A stretch of 44,932 nt of DNA from assembly GCA_032718475.1 (NCBI GenBank), contig JAUCBJ010007638.1, positions 1 to 44,932 on the forward strand. Reading direction: 5' to 3'. The position numbers and the translations under genes were made by a program. The notes below the pieces were generated by a model. The model was not told where the DNA came from. It did not search any database and was given only the letters and a program-made list of their open reading frames with translations. This document shows, in pieces, positions 21,501 to 31,023 of the stretch (its first letter is position 1; every line of letters begins with the position of its first letter). This DNA comes from Nemertoderma westbladi. Taxonomy: Eukaryota; Xenacoelomorpha; Nemertodermatida; Nemertodermatidae.

Positions 21501-22456
21501 CTCGCGTTCGCGGGCTCGGTACTCGTAAGGCCGTCGATATACTTCCTGTAACTCGATATGCGTGATTTCTGTTCGACAGAAGCGAATAGATAAGGATGGA
21601 ACGCATAAATTCCTTCGTAAGCGCGTCCAGGATAATAGCGATGGCGCGAATCACGATGTAAATCAGCGTTCGCTTCCCAAGCTCTAATGTAACGTAGTGT
21701 GATCATTTCATCTACGCTTTCCAAATCGCGATTAAAAGGGCAATCGAAACTGGCGTGTCCCTTTAGTGGACAGTGGTGACATTGAGTCATAAATTGAGGG
21801 CAAACCGCAAAAATATGCAAATTATTAAATCTGCAATACGCTCAATAAATTTCCATCGCCGGTTGTTCGTGGAAATAGGAACAGCGGACGTTTGTGTCCA
21901 TGGGCGTAACATGGTCTCTCGATGCGCATAACCGACAACGTTGCCGAGAAACATAGTTGGCATGGCGATAATCGTACGCAGTGAGACACTGTGGACCTTG
22001 ATACCATTCTAGGATGTAATCGTTGTCGCTGTTCCGAGCGCGATAGGCTGAATCTCCTCAGATTCTAGTCATATTGGTTCGTCTTCCCAGTCTGTTACGA
22101 ATAGAATTTTCGTGATCTATTCTCGGTTTATCGTTCCGCCTCCGCTGGGTATGATATTTAAATAGAACCATTTCCCTTTCGGTGTCTACATCGTCCGTAT
22201 CATGTAAATCGATAGGATGGCCGGTAGTTAGGAGGTCCATATACGTATTATTACGATGCGTATAGCGAGCGGTTAATTTTCGATAGTCCAATTCACGCGT
22301 AAGTTGCTCTTGGGACATCGGCGGTTCGATATAACGACCATCGTCCTCCGTAATAGTCGGATCGGCTTCACCGCGTATCAAGCTATCCACAAACGCTTGT
22401 AAAGGTAGAGTATATCGCTCTCTAATACCAAGGTCATCTTCTATTAATTCCATCAT
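21467..22456 (-). pseudogene. Unidentified BEL/Pao accessory frame with two in-frame TGA codons
   Basis: A single phase of 330 codons runs from ATG-ATG at 22456 to TAA at 21467. It is interrupted by TGA at 22058-22060 and TGA at 21842-21844. An in-frame TAA lies just upstream of the ATG, so the start is credible. The first segment (132 codons) is acidic and polar with no hydrophobic signal. The middle segment has a C-x2-C pair (CRLCASRDHV). The last segment has a perfect CCHC zinc knuckle, CHHCPLKGHASFDC (C-x2-C-x4-H-x4-C), and an Arg/Tyr-rich stretch (RHRYYPGRAY). A zinc-knuckle protein after pol is not standard for BEL/Pao. The continuity of coding-like sequence across both TGA codons suggests a protein recently lost, or read through. 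Function unknown. Confidence 0.6.
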
Positions 22457-22551
22457 ATCTGCTATCTGAGTTTATTAATATTAGTATGAGTCAATATTTA
22501 GGTAAGCGGGCGTCGCTGCCTACTAGTCTTTGACCCCGGACAGTGGGTTTC

Positions 22552-22686
22552 TCAGCGCCGATGTACCGTTGTCGCGGTGTTTGCGCCAACATGTAGCAAC
22601 AGCACGACAACGATAATCGACACAAGTCCCACCACTGTCCGTCCCAAAGGCTTGAATCCACTTGAGGTTATCTCGGTAGAGTTAGG
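22552..22686 (-). other. Short frame with a hydrophobic segment
   Basis: Between the accessory frame and the gag stop, a short open stretch after a TAG encodes a membrane-like segment (VVGLVSIIVVVLLLHVG) and stops with TGA at 22552. It may be a vestige of a longer membrane or envelope-like frame, or chance. There is no start codon. Confidence 0.25.
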
Positions 22687-22689
22687 CTA

Positions 22690-24075
22690 CTTTACAATTG
22701 CGATTAGCTACTGTAAACACACTTTAGTAGTATCATTCACCTATAAACGCACAAATTCCATACAATCATTACTTACTGCACACATGCAAGCCATTTTGTC
22801 CGTTAGTCATTGTCTTCCAGAATGTCACGTTATTACTATGTATCCTTGGATACTAATAGTGCGCTATGTATTCTCTTATGCTACGCAATGGGGCAAGCCT
22901 TTATTGTTCCTTTAACTTGCTTCTAATTCCAGCGTGGGTGTTGCCATGGTGACATTATGGAAAACTAGCGGTAGAATTAGGGTAATTCTCATGCATACAG
23001 ATCTGGGATGTTATTTAATAGTAATTCTTTAATTGTCAATATCCTCTTTATGCATGATTTTATAAATTTTATCGGCTATTGACTATATGTTGGAGATTCT
23101 CACACTCTAATACACTCAATATGAATCTCCGCTCCCATGATCTATTAATTACTGGAATTTTGGGAATGTTATAAATTGCACAAAATGACAATTTATGAAA
23201 TTCATTTGAATATGAATTTAAATTTATTCCCGTGAATTTTATTATTTGATGTTAAATTGACACAAATTTTATTCCAGAGCATATCTGGGGACTTAGGATC
23301 CTTAATTCTATAAAATAGTCCTTCTAAGAATATCGGTAAATACTGCGATATCTTAATTGACTAGAAATTTTAAAGGATCGGGATTTTACAGATTTTAATA
23401 AATATTAAATTAATATTTAGGATGGGCACCGATTTATTCCAGAACTTGTCTGGGGACATTAACCACTGATTCTAGAATTTGTCTTTCAAGTATATCGGTG
23501 GGTGCCGCGATATCTTAATCGACTAGAATTACAGATGGTCAAAAGTTTAACAGATTTATTTGCGATTTACGCTACTGTTAGAGGGACATCACGCTACTAT
23601 ATGTATTATTTGTTATAAGATAGAAAAGCAATATCGCACGAAGCAATGTCAGTGTGAAGAGGCAAGTCGTTTCCAAGGTCTACCCAGAGCTTGGTTTAGC
23701 AGAGACACGAGGATCTGAACTTTGCATTCCTAATACTCTGCCTACCAATAATACTTAAATATAGTAGTGGCTTTATTGTACTTTAATAAGTACGGACATG
23801 TCATCTTACTATAGTCTCGCATTTATAATATAATACGGACAGTAAGGAAAGAGAAAATAATTACTTCTTGCCGTCGCACTAAATATATTGTAAGTAATTA
23901 AATACGTAATAAACACTAATATATTGCACTAATTTACTAAATAATCCCTAAAATAACATTCTACCAAATAAAATTAAAGAAAACGATTATAATAATATTA
24001 CATAATAATACATACATAAATATAAAATAAAAACAAATATAAAATGATATAGTCACACACCCACTCCATATGTTA
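22690..24075. other. Noncoding 3' part of the BEL/Pao element
   Basis: AT-rich with no integrase remnant visible. It holds an imperfect direct repeat of about 165 bp: TTTATTCCAGA...TCTGGGGAC...GATATCTTAATNGACTAGAA starts near 23268 and again near 23433. Confidence 0.55.
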
Positions 24076-27000
24076 TTACGTTATGGAGTCCCTAGATATT
24101 TGTCGGATTAGGGAAGTGGTCGTAGGAAGAGTATCTTGCCTTCCATAGTTTCCGGACAGTTTTTGGTCTCTTTCCAGTAAACATAAACGACCAGCTGGGT
24201 GATTGGGTTGTCGTGTTACTTTCTCCGCTCCCTTGGCCTGTCTACTCTGCGCCGTGGTAAGATGAGGAGGCCATTCATCTTCTTCTTTACTTAGGGAGTC
24301 GGGTCCACCTAACCAGCCGGGAGTATCTATCCGTTCTTGAGGAGTCGCTCCTCTGGAAGCGATGTCGGCTAGATTAATCATTTCGGGGCGATGTCTCCAT
24401 TGTTCTTCATTGGAGTTAATATCGTCATTATCTGAGGAGTATGGTGTTCCCTCAGTTAGTTCGTCCACTTCACTGCTCCCCACTTCCCAACCATTTATCT
24501 GGCATATTCTTTCTGGTGGTAGTCTCTCTTCGAGAGTTCTGCGGGAAGGGCCAGTAAAGTACCAACCTACTCTAGTTCTTACCGCATAGGTTTGTAGTGG
24601 CTGCGGTTGAGCAGGTCGTTTTTCCAATGTCTCGAGCGCCTCGTGCGCGTTTTGGCCGATAAGTATTTGCACTCCAGGATAATCCGTTTGGAATCGAGGT
24701 ATTTTAAGTTGTTGGATGCTCTTGTCCTCGTCCCAATTATAAAGGTCTGCTTGGGTAGTAGCGAAGTTCTTTATAGCCACCATTTTTACTGACCTTATAC
24801 TTTGTGCTCCTAATTTATCCTGGGGGGTGGACAACGCACCTACATAGTAATCTGCCGTTATGGTAGATTTCCAAACCTGCATAATTCCGGACATATTCAA
24901 CTTAGTTTGGAATTTGGGTTGTCCAGCAAAGATATCTTCGGCTAGTTCTTGATCGATGAATGTTCCTGTGCTGCCGGAGTCAAGTAGGGCGTTCACTATG
25001 TAACTCTTGTTAAGACCGTGAACTCTTACTTGAACTACAGGAAATTCTCTGATTCCTACGTTGGAAGCTGGAGCTTTCCAAGATGGTTGTTTGTCAAAGG
25101 TGGTTGGGGGGAACTCCGTGTCAGTGTCTTTTTCGTACGTAAGTGCTCGATACACTGCGGTATTTATTAGATAACAGGATTCATTGGCATCGGAGAATTC
25201 GTCCGTATAGAATCCTTCCCACTCAGAACTTTGGTCAGTGTCGTTCTCATCACTGAATTGGACATGTGATTTGGGCTCACTTACCTGACTCGGGCTGTTT
25301 CGTTCGAATTCACTTTGTAACAAGATGTGATGTTTCGCACCGCACTTTGCACACTTTATGTCGGAGTAACAGGTTCGCCGCTGGTGTCCGCGTCTGAGGC
25401 AATTATAGCATAATCGCTTGTCCCACACAACTGTACGTCTGTCTACAAGGGATTTCTTTAGGAATTCCGCACACGCACTCAAACGGTGGGGCCCGTCGCA
25501 CAGCGCACAGTTGGGTTTAATGTTACTCACCTTATTTTGGGTGACGTTATGCACTCTAGTTCTTTCTTCGGGCTTTCTTCCGTGTACTCTGTTAGGAAAC
25601 TGAAGAGGAGTCTTAGCAACCTGTTCTCTCCTGTCATGGGTTCGAGCTTTAGATTTACTTACGTTCTTTGAGGTCTTGTTAACATAGTAAAATTTCTCGG
25701 TGTCTTTCTCGCTGTCTTCTTCTTGAGAAGCTAGGCTTTCGCCGTCATCAGTATAACACACCGGTGTTACTCTTCTCCTAGAAACGGGTTTCTCACTTAC
25801 CTTATTTTCCGGTGTTTTCTCTCTGGATTGCTTTAGGAGTTGTAATTTCACTTCGCCATCCAAGAATGACATGAGATCAGCCATGGTAGGGTCTCGTTGT
25901 TGTTGTTCCATCGTATATAACACCTTCTTGTCCCAGCGTGTACCTACTCCACCCTTGGGCAAAGTAGATGCTAAGGCTCCTACAACCATAGAATTCTGGT
26001 ATTCATGAGACTTACCTAACCAATCTAGTTGTCTACAGATCTCCTGAATCTCATCGGAAAACTCTATAATCCCGCTGCTAAGAAACTTTCGGGGGGCCAT
26101 TAATTTCGCATATAAATACCTAGCTATGTTATTCCTATTACCATACCTGATGTTTAGTGTATCCCAAACTTGTCTTAATCCATCTGGATGTCCAATAAAT
26201 TTTAACGCCATTGACTTGGGAGGTCCTTCCAAGCACTCGATGAGGAATCTAAGTTTCTCTCCGTTGGATAACACAGAGTTCTGTATGTTATCTTTATAAT
26301 ATTCATTAAAAGGTAACCATTTCATCTCATCTCCATTGAATTTGACGATCTCTCCAACCTTTACCGCTTGCCGGGCTTCGGTTCTAGCCATTTGACGCGT
26401 AAAACTTTCTTGGGCCATCGTGTTATTGAATATCGAGTTATCGGTATATAAATTTCTCGAATTATTATCAAGTCTATTGGGAATGTCATTAACAACAGGC
26501 GTATAATCACCCTTAATAGGGTTTGCTATAGGAGTTTCTACTTCACTAGCAGTATAGATGCGTGTAGGCTCCACACCTTGCGCATGTAATACTTCAGACC
26601 TAACAGGCTGACACACTGTTACAGGGGTTATTGGTATTCCCTTTTGTAGGTTGACTAATTTGTCGCATTCTAGTGCGATACTTTGCTGCACTTTTTGCAA
26701 CTCTAACCTACTTTCCCTCACCGTTCCCTTAAGTTGGTGGACAGTCTCCTGCATCTGTCCTAACAGGAGATTCATCCCCCGCCGTCCCTCCTCCACCCAC
26801 TCAACCGCTGAAGCGGGAGTCGCCAACATAGTAGCGGGCTGACGCGGGACGACGGGAGACAAATTATTGATTTCTCTCTCTGCTATCTGGACAGGGGTAT
26901 TTGAATGGACTGTTCCACCGGGTACAGGCAGTGTAGTGCTATGTAAAGGGAATTTAGAGTTAAGCTCTGGAAGTGTAGGGGTCTCTAGCACAGAAGTGAC

Positions 27001-28698
27001 TTTGGGAACTACAGGCCTAATTATTTCAGGTTCATCGACTATAGTAGGGAGCCTTTTGACCTGGATAAATTGTTCTATGGGTTCTGCACTACCTAAATCT
27101 GTGCTAGTTAGCTGTCTTTTAACAGCTGGGGGCAAATCAGGCAATTTACGACGGTAATATGTTTTTCTACGCCTACTTAGATGAGATCTATCTCCTCCGC
27201 CTTCAGGGTCGGTAGTATCGCCTTCTTCCGATGATGTGTACCCCTGGCGCTTGGGAGTAGATTTTCTCATCATCTGCATTTGATTAGCAGTAAACTGTTT
27301 ATTTATACTGTCTTGTGTCTCTTGCAGATTTTCCAACTCCAGTTGGGTAGTCTGCTCAGAGGCTCTCCGTTCTGCTTCGGCTACTGCTCTTTCCGCCTTT
27401 GCTTCTGCCGCCGCTACCCTTCCTTTTGCTTCTGCTTCTGCCGCTGCTGCCCTTGCTGCTATTCGTTCTGCTTCTGCTTCTGCCTTAGCCTCCGCCATAG
27501 CCGCTGTTTTTTGTTCCTCTATCCTTCTTTTCTTTATTTGTTCTTCTCGGACTCTAGTGAGGCGGAGTTTTTCATCACATTCAGCTTGGTTTGCAGCTAA
27601 CATTTCGGCATCGATCGAGTCCAATATAAGCTTGGTTCCTTCACTATTAGGGGAAAGTCCATGTAGCCGTCTCCTCAACTCTTCGTCTCCTAGGAATCGC
27701 TGATAGTCGGACAAATAAATGTCGATAGCGTCTCTAGTTCGCGGTTTCTCGGCGGCCTCTTCGCTTTCCTCTTGGGCAAGGGTGACATCAGTTTGTTCGG
27801 AGACATCAGTTGGTTCCTCATAGATTGATCTCTCAGCCAGCTGGGATTTCCACGGGGCTGTTTCCTGTACTTTGAGATCTACTCGATGTAGCCAAGTTTT
27901 GACAGCAACCTGCAGCGACGTGTCCTGTCTTCTTTTGGAAGTTTCCTCAAAGGCTGAGAGGATTAGTCGAATGCGTAGGGTTCTTTCGCGTATTTGATAT
28001 AGCAGTTCTTCCTGCTCTTGAGGTCCGTGAGGTTGTCGAAACAGTTGTTCCTCCAATCGCTCCAAGGATCCGAAGAATCCCTGCACATATCCTGCTGCCG
28101 ACCTCTTCCAAACAGCTGGATCCACTGTATCTTTGGCCACTCCCATCCTGTGTATATCTTCCCAAGTAGCCTCGGACATATCAAACGGAAGTCCGAGTCC
28201 GGGAAAGTTCCATTGTGATTCAACAATAGATCTCAATTCTTCCCTGGCGTATCCCGCGTAATTATCTTGGGTCGCTTGCTTATTCTTCGCCCAGTCGGTT
28301 TGATGTTCTTCCACCGCAATGAGTATAGTAGTCAGGACTGCAGCAGGAAGAGTAAGAAGGGGGTCCGAGTAGACTGTATCAGCCATCTGCACTCCATGTT
28401 CGGGAGTCAACTCTACAGTATCCGAACTGCTGGAGCTATCCAGTCTCTGGGAAGTAGGTTCTTGACCAAGATGTTGCTGCGATAGGACAGCTGCCTCTTG
28501 GTCCCGTTTTACCTGTGCCCGAGTGCCTATGATGGACCTATGGTGGACTAGCCTAGGGTCTGATACTACTAGAGGGATGACCTTTTTTACAGTAGGAGGT
28601 GAGCCGAACTTCTCTTTTATTCGCTCCACACTTCTATCTGAATCACAGATAGTGGTCTCGATCAGACTGTCCGACAGGTTTTGCTGAGTGTCAGACAT
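24076..28698 (-). CDS. BEL/Pao Gag-protease polyprotein with RT, RNase H core and integrase deleted in frame
   Basis: 1,540 codons, ATG at 28698. Approximate residues: 386-466, an Ala/Glu-rich coiled coil; 778-960, the DUF1759-type Gag region (VKFNGDEMKWLPFNEYY, EKLRFLIECLEG, IRYGNRNNIARYL); 1064-1120, zinc knuckles (CALCDGPHRLSAC, then CYNCLRRGHQRRTC, then CAKCGAKHH); about 1237, the aspartic protease DSGSTGTFID; then a RVGWYFTGP block ending the protease region. Normally RT follows. Here, after an acidic linker, the frame resumes at INLADIASRG...GWLGGPDSLSKEEDEWP, the end of RNase H in BEL/Pao. Shortly after, a Pro-x2-RLCLLE block looks like the extreme Pol C-terminus, so integrase is also skipped. 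The protein can make capsid and mature itself but cannot reverse-transcribe or integrate. The intact frame suggests selection for Gag supply or a very recent origin. A close relative begins at 44501 on the other strand. Confidence 0.9.
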   Translation of the reverse strand: MSDTQQNLSDSLIETTICDSDRSVERIKEKFGSPPTVKKVIPLVVSDPRLVHHRSIIGTRAQVKRDQEAAVLSQQHLGQEPTSQRLDSSSSSDTVELTPEHGVQMADTVYSDPLLTLPAAVLTTILIAVEEHQTDWAKNKQATQDNYAGYAREELRSIVESQWNFPGLGLPFDMSEATWEDIHRMGVAKDTVDPAVWKRSAAGYVQGFFGSLERLEEQLFRQPHGPQEQEELLYQIRERTLRIRLILSAFEETSKRRQDTSLQVAVKTWLHRVDLKVQETAPWKSQLAERSIYEEPTDVSEQTDVTLAQEESEEAAEKPRTRDAIDIYLSDYQRFLGDEELRRRLHGLSPNSEGTKLILDSIDAEMLAANQAECDEKLRLTRVREEQIKKRRIEEQKTAAMAEAKAEAEAERIAARAAAAEAEAKGRVAAAEAKAERAVAEAERRASEQTTQLELENLQETQDSINKQFTANQMQMMRKSTPKRQGYTSSEEGDTTDPEGGGDRSHLSRRRKTYYRRKLPDLPPAVKRQLTSTDLGSAEPIEQFIQVKRLPTIVDEPEIIRPVVPKVTSVLETPTLPELNSKFPLHSTTLPVPGGTVHSNTPVQIAEREINNLSPVVPRQPATMLATPASAVEWVEEGRRGMNLLLGQMQETVHQLKGTVRESRLELQKVQQSIALECDKLVNLQKGIPITPVTVCQPVRSEVLHAQGVEPTRIYTASEVETPIANPIKGDYTPVVNDIPNRLDNNSRNLYTDNSIFNNTMAQESFTRQMARTEARQAVKVGEIVKFNGDEMKWLPFNEYYKDNIQNSVLSNGEKLRFLIECLEGPPKSMALKFIGHPDGLRQVWDTLNIRYGNRNNIARYLYAKLMAPRKFLSSGIIEFSDEIQEICRQLDWLGKSHEYQNSMVVGALASTLPKGGVGTRWDKKVLYTMEQQQRDPTMADLMSFLDGEVKLQLLKQSREKTPENKVSEKPVSRRRVTPVCYTDDGESLASQEEDSEKDTEKFYYVNKTSKNVSKSKARTHDRREQVAKTPLQFPNRVHGRKPEERTRVHNVTQNKVSNIKPNCALCDGPHRLSACAEFLKKSLVDRRTVVWDKRLCYNCLRRGHQRRTCYSDIKCAKCGAKHHILLQSEFERNSPSQVSEPKSHVQFSDENDTDQSSEWEGFYTDEFSDANESCYLINTAVYRALTYEKDTDTEFPPTTFDKQPSWKAPASNVGIREFPVVQVRVHGLNKSYIVNALLDSGSTGTFIDQELAEDIFAGQPKFQTKLNMSGIMQVWKSTITADYYVGALSTPQDKLGAQSIRSVKMVAIKNFATTQADLYNWDEDKSIQQLKIPRFQTDYPGVQILIGQNAHEALETLEKRPAQPQPLQTYAVRTRVGWYFTGPSRRTLEERLPPERICQINGWEVGSSEVDELTEGTPYSSDNDDINSNEEQWRHRPEMINLADIASRGATPQERIDTPGWLGGPDSLSKEEDEWPPHLTTAQSRQAKGAEKVTRQPNHPAGRLCLLERDQKLSGNYGRQDTLPTTTSLIRQISRDSIT

Positions 28699-28839
28699 AT
28701 TTAGTTATACAGTTGAATGTCTACTACTATAGTTTCAGTTAAAGCAAGTCTAGTAATTCAGTATGACCGCAAGCCTAGCGATTTATTACCGGTACCGTTA
28801 CTCGGTGTAACGTGATATATACACAATATATTAGAATAC

Positions 28840-29080
28840 CGGTATGCTTATAATATATAAGTATTATTACAGACTAGATTTGTCACAGAGTACCGGTATA
28901 TAATTTTAGCACAAATATATATATATATATAGTAGGCCTATAATGAATACCGGTATACAGCCTACACTTACAGCATGTAAGTATAATTATGAACTAGAAT
29001 TAATTACAGAATACCGGTATGATTTCCGCTCAAATATATAGTGATAAATATAATAAGCCTATAATGAGTACCGGTATGTC
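28840..29080 (-). repeat. Leader repeat of about 115 bp with ACCGGTAT and AGGCCTAT words
   Basis: Two imperfect units share TACCGGTAT, an A/T tract, AGCCTATAATGA and a second ACCGGTAT. Counterparts occur in the second element near 44110-44380. Confidence 0.6.
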
Positions 29081-30004
29081 AATTATTTTAGGATATTTGA
29101 ATCTCTGAATATTTTAGGGCTACTTGGTTACTTTAACTTACTTTATTACCGTTATTTAAGCAGTAGTCCAACTGACAGTGAGACCTAGTTTTTGTATGAC
29201 AGGCCTACTATTTATAAATCGTTTGATTTGATTTATAATATTTATATACCCGTTATATGGGTTTTTTGTCAATATTTGAAATAAATGTTATTATTTCTGG
29301 GGGTCACTACACAGAAGCTGAACGCCTCTCAGTGAAGTGCTATTTATTTGACACTAAAACTGATAATTCTAATTTACCTAAGTTACTTAATACTACGAAT
29401 TACTTACGATACGGGTGAGATTAATTCTCTAATTAAACACAACAAAATATTACGGACGAAATTTTTTAGGGTAATTTTACAGGAAGTCTACAAACCAGTC
29501 CAACAAAGGGTTAGATTTCTGGCTATTACAAAGGACAGGGTACTACGGTATTTAAATAATAAGTAGTAGTAAATATATTGTACTGTCCAGATAGGAAAAT
29601 ACCACCGCCTGACGACCTATAACCGTATCGCTATAGGTACAACGTTATGTATCACGGATTGTTCCTACCCAGAAGTTAATAGAGCTAACGAATGTGCCTA
29701 TCAACCACTTTACAACACAAATATACTGCCTACACTAATTACTTCGGAAGGCACTGTACTCTAAACCCTAAATTAGGTACAAGTACCGGTATAACAAATA
29801 ATCAGTAGTTAAATATACTTGAACAGTTAAAAGAACCACGGCATCTGCTGGAGTGACCGAAGCACAAAGTCGTCAGTCTTTACCTACGCCAAGCAGCCCT
29901 GATGTAGTACCGGGGTTAGTTTAACTATAACGGTATGTATAACAAGCACAATTACTGTAGGAATAAACTTGGGGACATGAATGTTGCGAATAATCGCATA
30001 AACT

Positions 30005-30590
30005 CTGAATAATAAATATTACGCTACCCGTACAGAACACTCAAACAAATACAAACCAAACGCTGGCAGACTACTATCAAGCCTAAACAAACTACTGTAT
30101 GTGCAGATTCTGAAACTGTTAGTTAGTATGCGTGCTAACACGGTAGTACGACTTACTCTTTAAGAGGGGATTGACCTTACAGTGTTGACTGCCCCAACTT
30201 ACTAACGGCACTTGATCAGACCAACTCTACACACGCAGCAATCCCTTCAGACCTAAAAATAGCTAGACAACAATCCAGCCTACAAAATATCTGAGTAATA
30301 ACTATTACGGTACCTGAACAGACCACACAAACAAACACAGGCCAAAACACTGGCAGACTACGATCAAGCCTAAATAAACTACGGTATATGCAGACTCTGA
30401 AACTGTTAGTTAGTATGCGTGCTAACACGGTAGTACGACTTACTCTTTAAGAGGGGATTGACCTTACAGTGTTGACTGCCCCAACTTACTAACGGCACTT
30501 TATCAGACAAACTCTACACACGCCGTAATCTCTCCAAACCCAACCACAGTCAGACAGCAGCTCAGCCTACAATTATCTGAACAATCTGAG
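30005..30590 (-). repeat. Tandem duplication in leader, period 287
   Basis: A long block including ACTTACTCTTTAAGAGGGGA occurs at 30151 and 30438 with very few changes. The second element has the equivalent block duplicated with period 288. Confidence 0.9.
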
Positions 30591-30840
30591 TAGGGTCACA
30601 CGCCTTCTGCTCAATATTAGCCTACTAGTAAATAAAACTGACAGAAATAGACCTAAGTAAAATCCCAATAAAAACCAGGCGTCCCCGATTTAATATCGAG
30701 ACCTACCGGTATACAACAATCAAAATCGAATAATACTAATGTACTTGTACAGCAGTACCGGTACCGGTGATGACAGTTAGGCCTACTGACCTACAAAGTA
30801 CCGGTTCAGTTTTACCGGTCACTACGGTATTTTGCAACCC

Positions 30841-31023
30841 TATTGCCTACTGCAATAAGATTGTAAACCGTTACTGTTCGCCAGAACAGTATTAAACTGT
30901 ATTTAATGCCTACACTTGCAACCTTATTGCCTACTGCAATAAGATTTATAAACTGTTACTGTTCGACAGAACAGTATTAAGCTGTATTTAATGCTTACAC
31001 TGCAATACAATATAAACTGTTAC
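30841..31023 (-). repeat. Repeated LTR-end/leader junction
   Basis: On the element strand CGAACAGTAA, the end of the LTR plus the first leader bases, occurs at 31020-31029, 30956-30965 and, as CGAACAGTAA with a changed neighbour, at 30871-30880. Spacings are 64 and 85 bp. Other blocks between them (CAGAACAGTATTAA on the plus strand) repeat too. Confidence 0.8.
30923..30943 (-). other. Conserved leader stem-loop
   Basis: CTTATTGC-ctact-GCAATAAG (plus strand): 8-bp perfect stem, 5-nt loop. A shorter version lies at 30841-30857. The second element has CTTTATTGC-agtaa-GCAATAAAG at 42252-42274, just inside its LTR. Confidence 0.65.

Larger units (their letters stand above)
28699..31023 (-). other. 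Long 5' leader of the BEL/Pao element
   Basis: 2.3 kb with no coding frame of note, nearly the same length as the leader of the second element (42236-44500) and alignable with it. Parts, in transcription order: repeated LTR-end sequence and a stem-loop (30838-31023); a 287-bp tandem duplication (30005-30590); and ACCGGTAT/AGGCCTAT-rich repeats of about 115 bp (28840-29080). Confidence 0.7.

Noticed and set aside
27280-27600. Cys/Phe-rich plus-strand frame opposite gag
   Set aside because: It is the reverse of the Ala/Glu/Lys-rich coiled coil of Gag; its composition is a by-product of that.
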